Shown: positions 35,917 to 43,998 of the stretch, in pieces
How the letters are laid out: every line of letters begins with the position of its first letter
How positions within the stretch are numbered: the stretch's first letter is position 1
From: Candidatus Woesearchaeota archaeon
GTDB taxonomy: Archaea; Nanobdellota; Nanobdellia; Woesearchaeales; ARS49
DNA: 51,683 nt
Direction: 5' to 3'
NCBI GenBank assembly: GCA_016188265.1
Contig: JACPID010000016.1
Location: forward strand, 1-51,683
Made by a program: the position numbers and the translations under genes
The notes under the pieces: generated by a model
Seen by the model: only the letters and a program-made list of their open reading frames with translations
The model's database searches: none
What the model was told of the DNA's origin: nothing

Positions 35917-36243
35917 TTATCTCCACATTATTCTTCTTGTTTCAGGTGCAAAAAATCCTTTTAATTGTTGAGAATCATTAAGTACAAATATATTATCCAA
36001 AGATGCATTTAATTGAGGTGCTTGTTTACTTAATGTTTCCAAAGTTATTTCACGAACTTTAACATTATAAGATGTATGGAATTTATTACGCCAATGTGGT
36101 GCAATAAAATCAATTATTTCCAAATCACTTAATTTGTAAGCTATCAAATCTAAACCAGTAAGTTTAACATCAACTCTATAATATCCAGATTGGCCGTCGG
36201 GTTTATGATAAAAAACTTTAAATCCCATTTTTATAACCTCCAT
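35917..36243 (-). CDS. hypothetical protein
   Basis: 108 aa; overlaps upstream ORF. Confidence 0.55.
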   Translation of the reverse strand: MEVIKMGFKVFYHKPDGQSGYYRVDVKLTGLDLIAYKLSDLEIIDFIAPHWRNKFHTSYNVKVREITLETLSKQAPQLNASLDNIFVLNDSQQLKGFFAPETRRIMWR

Positions 36244-36691
36244 ACTTTTCTACAATCCATTCTATTGTAGCACTTGCGAAAGCAGGCCCTAAACCTGTAC
36301 CATACTCACCAAATGCTCTGAAAAAGTTCATATCTATATAGTGTTTTTCATCTTTTTTGCCTTTAAATACTTGGTGAAAACATAAACAACCTGTAATTCC
36401 ATCTTCTAAAAGAGCATTTTCAGGAACTTTTAATTCTTCTAATAAGCCGTCTAAAAATCTTACAATATAATTAGTGCTAGAAGAAGATATAATTAATTCA
36501 TTAGCATTTTTATAATTTAAATATATTTTATTTCGAGTGAGATTTATATCTGCCACAATATTTCTTGCTTTTTTAAGACTCAACGTGTTAGAATGACTAT
36601 TACTTTTTTGTTTTTCTTTATTACGTTGCAAAACTCTACCATGCAACAAATTAGTAAGTTTTCTTTTTGATTGTGATATTGGTAAATTCAT
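36218..36691 (-). CDS. hypothetical protein
   Basis: 157 aa; no recognised motif. Confidence 0.55.
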   Translation of the reverse strand: MNLPISQSKRKLTNLLHGRVLQRNKEKQKSNSHSNTLSLKKARNIVADINLTRNKIYLNYKNANELIISSSSTNYIVRFLDGLLEELKVPENALLEDGITGCLCFHQVFKGKKDEKHYIDMNFFRAFGEYGTGLGPAFASATIEWIVEKYGGYKNGI

Positions 36692-36864
36692 TTCAACCCC
36701 AAAAAACTATTCTTTTCTAATATAACATAACACTATTACTATTTAAAGCTTTTGTCATTAACTACTTAGTAGTAATCACGTAATTTTAACCAACACATTT
36801 ATAAATCATTTCTGATTTCTGTTGATATCTGCCCGTTATTTACTACCTTGTGTAGGAGGGATTT

Positions 36865-37518
36865 ATGGATAAAAAAGATATTCAGAAAGCATTAGAGGAT
36901 TTAAGGAAGAATTCTGTTAAAAGAAAGTTTTCTCAAAGTGTTGATCTTGTTATTAATCTTAAGGATATTGATGTTAAAAAAACTGATCAGCAAATAGATT
37001 TGTATGCTGTTATGCCTTATGATACTGGTAAAAAAGTTAAGGTTTGCGCATTTGTTGCTGCTGAACTTACTTCTCAAGCAAAAGATGTTTGCGATGTTGT
37101 TGTTACTAATGAAGATTTTGCAAAGTTTACTGATAAAAAGAAGCTCAAAAATTTGGCAAACCAGTGTGATTACTTTATTGCTCAAGCAACTATAATGCCT
37201 GAAGTAGCTAAAAGATTTGGTTCAGTTTTAGGCCCTCGCAAAAAAATGCCAAATCCTAAAGCTGGATGTGTTGTTCCTCCTAATGCTAATCTTAAGCCTT
37301 TAATTGAAAAACTGCAAAAAACAGTTCGTGTTGCTGCAAAAGTTGAGCCAGTAGTTAAAATTCGTGTTGGATCAGAAGCAATGGAAGATGTTAAACTAAC
37401 TGACAATATATTTACAGTTTACAATACAGTACTGCATGCAGTTCCAAATGAGCGGAATAATATTCAAAAAGTTTTAGTAAAATTTACAATGAGTAAACCT
37501 GTTGGTATAAAGATTTAA
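36865..37518 (+). CDS. rpl1: 50S ribosomal protein uL1
   Basis: LGPRKKMPNPKAGCVVPPNANL; SD aggaggg upstream. Confidence 0.95.
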   Translation: MDKKDIQKALEDLRKNSVKRKFSQSVDLVINLKDIDVKKTDQQIDLYAVMPYDTGKKVKVCAFVAAELTSQAKDVCDVVVTNEDFAKFTDKKKLKNLANQCDYFIAQATIMPEVAKRFGSVLGPRKKMPNPKAGCVVPPNANLKPLIEKLQKTVRVAAKVEPVVKIRVGSEAMEDVKLTDNIFTVYNTVLHAVPNERNNIQKVLVKFTMSKPVGIKI

Positions 37519-37519
37519 A

Positions 37520-38389
37520 ATGACTAAAAAACCAAAAGCGCATATTGCTAAGGAAAAAAAAGAAACTTTGACAAGTTTGGTGAAGTATTTTAAAGACTGT
37601 CCTATTGTTGGTATTGCTAATTTTGAATCATTACCAGCTGCACAACTTCAAGTTATGCGTGGAAAATTCCGTGGTAAAGCTGAGTTTTTCATGACAAAAA
37701 AGAGAATTATAAAACTTGCTATTGAAGAAGCAAAAAAATCTAATCCTGATTTAGCAAAAATTAGTGAACATTTAGTTGGAATGCCTGCATTATTATTTAG
37801 TAAAGAAAATCCTTTTTCATTGTACAAGCTTATAAAAAAGAATAAAACCCCTGCGCCAGCAAAACCAGGTCAAAAAGCGCCAAAAGAAATTGTTGTTCGT
37901 GCAGGTCCAACACCTTTTGCACCTGGTCCTGTTATTAGTGAATTAAGCCAGCTCGGTATTAAATCAGGTGTTGAAGAAGGAAAAATTGTAATAAAAGAAG
38001 ACAAAATTGTAGCAAATGAAGGTGATGTTATAAGTTCAAATCTTGCAAGCATGTTATTGCGTTTAGGAATTCAGCCTATGGAAATAGGTATTAATATTGT
38101 TGCAGTCTACGAAAATGGATTGATATATTCTAAAAAAGTATTGGATATTGATGAAAAAGAATTTATGAACAAGATTACCTCTGCAATCAAATCTGCAGAA
38201 GGGCTTGCAGTTGAAGTTTGTTACCCAACTAAGCGCACAATCAAAAGCCTTGTTCAAAAAGCATTTCTTAACAGTAAAGCTATTGCTGTTAGTCAAGGAA
38301 TACTTGCAAAAGGAATTGTTGAAAACGTGCTTGCAAAAGCTCATGCTCAAATGCTATCAGTTAAAACATTAACAGAAGGCGGAGGTTGA
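37520..38389 (+). CDS. rplP0: 50S ribosomal protein uL10 (P0)
   Basis: [53 protein letters not shown]. Confidence 0.95.
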   Translation: MTKKPKAHIAKEKKETLTSLVKYFKDCPIVGIANFESLPAAQLQVMRGKFRGKAEFFMTKKRIIKLAIEEAKKSNPDLAKISEHLVGMPALLFSKENPFSLYKLIKKNKTPAPAKPGQKAPKEIVVRAGPTPFAPGPVISELSQLGIKSGVEEGKIVIKEDKIVANEGDVISSNLASMLLRLGIQPMEIGINIVAVYENGLIYSKKVLDIDEKEFMNKITSAIKSAEGLAVEVCYPTKRTIKSLVQKAFLNSKAIAVSQGILAKGIVENVLAKAHAQMLSVKTLTEGGG

Positions 38390-38393
38390 AATA

Positions 38394-38708
38394 ATGGAAT
38401 ATGTATATGCTGCAATGTTGCTTCATGAAGCAGGAAAAGAAGTAAAAGAAGAAGGTGTTAAAAAAGTGCTTGAAGCTGCAGGAGTAAAAGTTGATGATGC
38501 ACGCGTAAAAGCGCTTGTTGCAAGCCTTGAAGGTGTTAACATCAAGGAAGCTATTGAAAAAGCATCTGCTGCTCAAGTGGTTGCTGCACCAGTTGCACCA
38601 TCTGCAGGAGCTGAAGCATCTAAAAAGGAAAATAAAAAGAAAATTGAAGAAGAAACTAAAAAATCTGAAGAAGCTGCAGCTGCAGGGCTTGGCGCATTAT
38701 TCGGATAA
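38394..38708 (+). CDS. rpl12: 50S ribosomal protein P1/L12
   Basis: [17 protein letters not shown]...GLGALFG. Confidence 0.95.
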   Translation: MEYVYAAMLLHEAGKEVKEEGVKKVLEAAGVKVDDARVKALVASLEGVNIKEAIEKASAAQVVAAPVAPSAGAEASKKENKKKIEEETKKSEEAAAAGLGALFG

Positions 38709-38750
38709 TTTTTTTTTTATTTCTTCTTTTTCTTTTTTTTTAAACATAAA

Positions 38751-39623
38751 ATGACAACTAACAATACTGTTAAAAATACAGGTGAACCTAAACAATCTAT
38801 TAGAGAGTTACAATTTTCTTTAAATAAATTAGGAAATCAACGTAATGAATTAGTTAAAAAACTTGATTTCACTTCTAGTTTAATTAAGTCTTTGATTAAA
38901 GAAAATAAAAGTTTGCGCAATGAACGAGATGGTTTGACAAAAAATGTTAAGGAGCTGAAAGAAAAGAGAAAACAAGTACATGATAGCATAAAAGAGGTTC
39001 TTAAAGAAAGTGATAAATTTTCTCATGAAAAAAATCAAATTAAAACAAAATACCAAATTAAAGGGGATCCTTCTAACATCAAAAGCAATATAGATAGTTT
39101 GCAACAAAAATTTGAAACAGAAGTTTTTAGTTTTGAGAAAGAACAAAAATTAATGAAGCAAATACACGATCTTGAAAAACAGTATAAAGAAGCTCAAAAA
39201 ATAAGCAATATTTGGGAGCAATTACATAATGTTAGAATGTCTTTGGATGAATTAAGATATAAAGCAAACAGCGTTCATTCTGAAATTCAAAAAAAAGCAA
39301 AAGAAAGCCAGAAGAGGCATGAATTAATTGTTGAAAATAGTAAAAAAATTGAAGATTTGAAAAAAGATTTTGATTCCTGTATATTAAAATTAGAAGAAAC
39401 AGATATAGAAATTGATGCTGTTAGTAAAAAATTAGAGGGTGTTCTGGAATTATTTGCAGGTGAACAATTTAAGCGCAAAGAAAAACAAGCTAAACATAAT
39501 AATCAGAAAAGAGCGAGAGATGAATATACTCTTAAACAAAAAATTTTTGCTGTTAAAGAGAAAATAAAAAAAAAGGAAAAATTAACCACAGAAGACTTGC
39601 TTATTCTTCAAGCTGAGAATTAG
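38751..39623 (+). CDS. long coiled-coil protein downstream of the ribosomal stalk operon
   Basis: 290 aa heptad-rich. Confidence 0.75.
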   Translation: MTTNNTVKNTGEPKQSIRELQFSLNKLGNQRNELVKKLDFTSSLIKSLIKENKSLRNERDGLTKNVKELKEKRKQVHDSIKEVLKESDKFSHEKNQIKTKYQIKGDPSNIKSNIDSLQQKFETEVFSFEKEQKLMKQIHDLEKQYKEAQKISNIWEQLHNVRMSLDELRYKANSVHSEIQKKAKESQKRHELIVENSKKIEDLKKDFDSCILKLEETDIEIDAVSKKLEGVLELFAGEQFKRKEKQAKHNNQKRARDEYTLKQKIFAVKEKIKKKEKLTTEDLLILQAEN

Positions 39624-39624
39624 T

Positions 39625-42495
39625 TTAGGTTACCACAATTGCAGGTTTTCCTGGATTTGATTGTTTTGCTTTTGGCTCTTTTGATTCTTCGCATAGTTCA
39701 AGAATAACTGAAGTTCTGAATTCAGTTTCAATATCTTTTTTTACTGTTTCAATTGATTGAAGTTCTGTTTTTTGATCCAAGATTATAATTGGTATTTTTG
39801 AAGGATCTTTTAATAATGAAGGAAGCATTTTCATAATTTCATTTCCATATTTCTTTAAGTTAGTGCTCATTATTGATTTAATGATTGATCCTTGATCTCT
39901 GGTTTTTTCTAGAAGTTCTTTAAGCATTGCAAAGAAATGATATTTCCAATCAGCGCTTATGATTATTTTTATTGTTTTAGCATTTGGTATTTTTGCTAAA
40001 TTCATAACTGTTTTTATATCTATTATTAAATCATTGACTAAATTTTCTTGGTATTCTGCAACTGGGTTTATTTTTGAAACATCACTTTCAGGCCATTTTT
40101 CTAATGAAATGAATCCTTTTTTGCCTAATCTCGACCATATTTCTTCTGCATGATGGGGTATTAATGGTGTTAATAATTTCAGCCATTTTTCTAATAAATA
40201 ATTGTTTACTTTTTTTATTTCATTTTCATCAAGCTTCTTGCTTACTTGTTTATACTCTGTAAGCAATTCGTGCAATACAATAGTTGAATAAGTGCGCAAG
40301 TCCATTTGTGAAATTGCTTCTGTTGCTTTTTGTGTTTTTTTTTCAATTTTTGAAACAAATGCTTTTGCTTTTTCACCAACATCTCCTGGACTTTTGTTTT
40401 TGCTTAGGCCAATCAGCATATTATATAATAATTCAACATGTTTTTTCATGTGTTCAATTTCTGCAGTTTTCCAATCAAATGTACTTTCTACACTTGTTGA
40501 ATTGCACATGAAAGCTCTGAAGGAATCTGCTCCGAATTTGTTTTTAATATCAAGCAATGAAACAGTATTTCCTTTTGATTTGCTCATTTTTTCTCCTTCA
40601 CTAATAACCATTCCATGAAAGGTTATTTTTTTAGGCCATTTTTCTTTTGGAAAAATTGCAGCGTGTGCAAAAATCATGAAGCTCAAATGATTTGCTAAGT
40701 GTGCTGTAAATGTATGCCTGTGATCATTAGGATACCAGTAATCAAATTCTTCTCTTAGTTCTTTCAGTTGTTTTTCTGAAATCTTTGTTTTTTTAACTGC
40801 TTCTTTTAAGCCTCCTTCTGATAGGTACACATAATTAAAGAATTCATTGTTTAATTGTTCTTCTTTTAGTTTAAATTTTTTAATTTTATTTGCAATAGCG
40901 TATAATGACATGTAAATAGTGCTGTCTGATAACGATTCAATTACCCAGTTTTTATCAAAAGGTAGTTTAGTTCCCAACCCACGTCTTCTTGCACAAGGTC
41001 TTTTATCTAGCCATGCAAATACATCTTCAAATTGTTTTTTATACTTATTTGGAACAATTTCCATATTTTCTAAACAATTATGGGCTGTTTGTTTCCAATT
41101 TTTAGCATTAAAATCAATAAACCATTGATTATCTAATATTGCAACAATTATTTTTCCACTAGAACGATCTACTGCAGGTCGTGATGTTTCATAGAATATA
41201 TCTGCAATGCCTTTTTTTATTAAGTTTGTTTTAATCTCTTCTTTTGCTTGTTGAACACTCATTCCAGCATACTGTTTGCAATTATCCTGCATAATTCCTG
41301 TATGAAATCCTGCGCAATAGATTTCCTGCGTTGCCTCACTTAACTCTTTTTCTTGTGCAAGAGAACTTATTTTGTTTTTTTCACAAATTTCTTTTGCAGG
41401 ATGATCTCCATAACCTTTTGATTTTATAATTGGAATTAGTTTAATATTTTTAATTTCTCTATAATCTAAATTGTATTTTTTACAAAGAGCAGGACTGCTC
41501 TGCAATTCTTTCAGGCCTATGTAATCAAAAGGAGCATCGCTAGGCACTGATGTTACAAATCCAGTTGCAATATTAGGATTGGCTTTTTTAAATGGAAGGA
41601 TCAGAACTTTTTTTTCTACAACCGGCGCCAAACATTTTTTTCCAATTAAATCCTTGCCTGAAATGGTTTTTAATATTTTTACTTCTTTATCTTGATATTT
41701 TAATTTTTCTGCACATTCTCTGCTTATGATCCATTTTTCTTTGCCAATTTCTGCTTTTACATAATCTGCTTCAGGGTTTGCCCACATGTTTGTTTGGCCA
41801 TACATTGTTTCTGGGCGTAATGTTGCAGCAATAATGAAAGCATCATCAAACTTAAATTTTAATAAAGTAAATTCCTGCTTGTCAACTGGATAAATATCAC
41901 CATCTGCAATATCATCTTCTCCAACAGCATTCTTGTATTCTAATGAATACAGCACAGGATGTTTTCCTTGCACTAAATATCCTTTCTCTTTGTATTTTTT
42001 AAACTGCCATTCAACAAGTTTTTGATGTTCGAAATCTCCTGATGTAAATGATCTTCTCCAATCAACAGCAATGCCTAAACTTGAAAATTCATCTTTCATT
42101 TTAGGAATAAAAAAATCAACAATTTTTCGCGGATCTTCAAATGAAGCAACAATTTTTTCGGCTTTTTTAGAATCAGCAACATAATTTTTAACATAAGCTT
42201 TGTATAATTCTATTTTTTTTGTATCTTTATTTTTTATAGCTGTTGCAATGCCTAATACAGGCATTCCTGAAATATGAAAAGCAATAGGAAATAATACATT
42301 ATAATTATTCATTCTGTAATATCTTGAATAAACATCAGCTTCAGTTACAACACGTGCATGACCTATGTGTAAAGATCCTGAAATATAAGGATATGGAATA
42401 GTTATGAAAAACTTCTTTTTTTTCATGTCAGAATCAACTTCAAAAATCTTAGCTTCTTCACATTTTTTCTGCCATTTAGTTTCTAGAGTGGTCAT
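39625..42495 (-). CDS. leuS: leucyl-tRNA synthetase (archaeal/eukaryotic type)
   Basis: TIPYPYISGSLHIGHARVVTEADVYSRYYRMNNYNVLFP; EGEKMSKSKGN. Confidence 0.96.
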   Translation of the reverse strand: MTTLETKWQKKCEEAKIFEVDSDMKKKKFFITIPYPYISGSLHIGHARVVTEADVYSRYYRMNNYNVLFPIAFHISGMPVLGIATAIKNKDTKKIELYKAYVKNYVADSKKAEKIVASFEDPRKIVDFFIPKMKDEFSSLGIAVDWRRSFTSGDFEHQKLVEWQFKKYKEKGYLVQGKHPVLYSLEYKNAVGEDDIADGDIYPVDKQEFTLLKFKFDDAFIIAATLRPETMYGQTNMWANPEADYVKAEIGKEKWIISRECAEKLKYQDKEVKILKTISGKDLIGKKCLAPVVEKKVLILPFKKANPNIATGFVTSVPSDAPFDYIGLKELQSSPALCKKYNLDYREIKNIKLIPIIKSKGYGDHPAKEICEKNKISSLAQEKELSEATQEIYCAGFHTGIMQDNCKQYAGMSVQQAKEEIKTNLIKKGIADIFYETSRPAVDRSSGKIIVAILDNQWFIDFNAKNWKQTAHNCLENMEIVPNKYKKQFEDVFAWLDKRPCARRRGLGTKLPFDKNWVIESLSDSTIYMSLYAIANKIKKFKLKEEQLNNEFFNYVYLSEGGLKEAVKKTKISEKQLKELREEFDYWYPNDHRHTFTAHLANHLSFMIFAHAAIFPKEKWPKKITFHGMVISEGEKMSKSKGNTVSLLDIKNKFGADSFRAFMCNSTSVESTFDWKTAEIEHMKKHVELLYNMLIGLSKNKSPGDVGEKAKAFVSKIEKKTQKATEAISQMDLRTYSTIVLHELLTEYKQVSKKLDENEIKKVNNYLLEKWLKLLTPLIPHHAEEIWSRLGKKGFISLEKWPESDVSKINPVAEYQENLVNDLIIDIKTVMNLAKIPNAKTIKIIISADWKYHFFAMLKELLEKTRDQGSIIKSIMSTNLKKYGNEIMKMLPSLLKDPSKIPIIILDQKTELQSIETVKKDIETEFRTSVILELCEESKEPKAKQSNPGKPAIVVT

Positions 42496-42672
42496 TAAAG
42501 AATTAAAATATTGTCAGGTTTTTAAACTTAACTTCACTTGCAAAACTCTTCTAAATTCTCTTTTATTTCTTTAGCAAATTGTTTGTACTTTGTGTACATA
42601 CTTAAAAGTCGCCACATTTTTTTAATATAGTTTAAAAACATTTATAAATTGTTTAGAGTTCTTGATTTTTAC

Positions 42673-42811
42673 AGCGGGGTAGGGCAGCTAGGAGTGCCCG
42701 GTGAAACCTTTAATAAAGGTTCTGGATGGCTCATAGGGCCTAACTGTCTAAGACACCCACGTCGGAGCAATCCGAGGGCAAAGGTCGAAGGTTCAAATCC
42801 TTCCCCCGCTA
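42673..42811 (+). tRNA. initiator tRNA-Met(CAT) with three predicted introns (42704-42727, 42736-42754, 42761-42781)
   Basis: Spliced: AGCGGGG TA GGGC AGCTAGGAGT GCCC G GTGGG CTCATAA CCCAC AGGTC GAAGG TTCAAAT CCTTC CCCCGCT A (75 nt). Confidence 0.88.
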
Positions 42812-42904
42812 TTTTTTTTTAATTGTCTTTGTTGTTTTCTTTTATATTCTTAATCACAGTTATCTTTTAATATTATAGTTTTGTTTCTGTTGTCAAGAGG
42901 GTTT

Positions 42905-43537
42905 ATGAATCTTGAATTATTGATTAGTGATTGGAGCGGTGTAATTAGTAGGGATATTGATACTGTTGTTTGGGCTAAGAATGAAGTTAGAAAGCTTTAT
43001 GGCGCTAAACCACTAACAAAAAAAGAGTTTTGTGATGGTTATGCTAATTTTGAAGTGGATTTAGTAGAGGACAAAGAATTACTTTGGAAACAGTATAAAG
43101 AATTTTTCAAAAAAGCTCCTATTCATCCAACAACTATTCCGGGTTCTGTTCAAGCAATTAAAAGCTTTCATGATAAAGGTGTTAAAGTGGTTGTATTTAG
43201 TTCTCATCCTCAAGAGTTTCTTGATCAAGAAGCTAAAGAGTATTGTGTTGATCAATATATTGACTTGTTGCAAGGATCTGTTAATCTTGATAAAAGCAAG
43301 GTTATCGAAGGTTTTGTTGATCAGTTTAAGTTTCCTAAAGAAAATATAATTTATGTTGGTGATACTACTGTTGATATTGAAGCTGCTAAAAAAGCAGGAG
43401 TTACTGCAGTAGCAGTAACTTCGGGCTATCATGGAGAAGAAATATATGGCGGTTATTATAAACTGGAAGAAGCAGTTCCTGATCTTGTTGTTAGTGATAT
43501 GGCAGATGTTTTTATGATTTACCGGTTTATGCTGTGA
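42905..43537 (+). CDS. HAD-family hydrolase
   Basis: LISDWSGVISRD; VVVFSSHPQEFL; IIYVGDTTVDIEAAKKAGVTAVAVTSGY. Confidence 0.88.
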   Translation: MNLELLISDWSGVISRDIDTVVWAKNEVRKLYGAKPLTKKEFCDGYANFEVDLVEDKELLWKQYKEFFKKAPIHPTTIPGSVQAIKSFHDKGVKVVVFSSHPQEFLDQEAKEYCVDQYIDLLQGSVNLDKSKVIEGFVDQFKFPKENIIYVGDTTVDIEAAKKAGVTAVAVTSGYHGEEIYGGYYKLEEAVPDLVVSDMADVFMIYRFML

Positions 43538-43619
43538 CTAAATATTCACAAATGGCTGGTTCTATTTTGACATCTGAAGATTATATTTATCTGCAATAGA
43601 ATTAGATTAATTCTAAAAT

Positions 43620-43973
43620 TCATTCATAACTTTTTTTCCAAGAAGTATTGTTATGTAATGAATGTTCTATTTGTCTTCTTAAATCTTCAAATGATTTATG
43701 CATTGCTCTTGCAAGATCCCAGTCATGTGATTTGCATGACTCAAAGATTTTTGTTGGCGCAATACACCTTACATGTAATGAATATTTTTGTTTTTCACCT
43801 TCTTTCTTGTAATATTTAATGTGAATTACCATAGATGTTAAATTATTAAGCTCTCTTTTTAGCTTATCATAGTGTGCTGTTGCAAGAGAATTTACAAGTA
43901 CTTGTTGCGGAGCAGATAAATCTTTTAATCCTACAAATTGAATTATTTCATTTTCACTAATCTCTTTTGGCAT
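43620..43973 (-). CDS. HPF/RaiA-like ribosome-associated protein (tentative)
   Basis: Start at MPKEISENEI; YSLHVRCIAP...DWDLARAMHKSFEDLRRQIEH resembles HPF C-terminal helix. Confidence 0.5.
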   Translation of the reverse strand: MPKEISENEIIQFVGLKDLSAPQQVLVNSLATAHYDKLKRELNNLTSMVIHIKYYKKEGEKQKYSLHVRCIAPTKIFESCKSHDWDLARAMHKSFEDLRRQIEHSLHNNTSWKKSYE

Positions 43974-43998
43974 GATAAAATTAGATAAATTAGAGTTT

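Noticed and set aside
36755-36785. ACTACTTAGTAGT dyad upstream of uL1 as another copy of the structured element
   Set aside because: Only a short 5-bp arm matches; the GATCATGATC core and conserved loop are absent.
40284-41128. Plus-strand ORFs inside leuS
   Set aside because: Antisense to conserved leucyl-tRNA synthetase; no independent motif.
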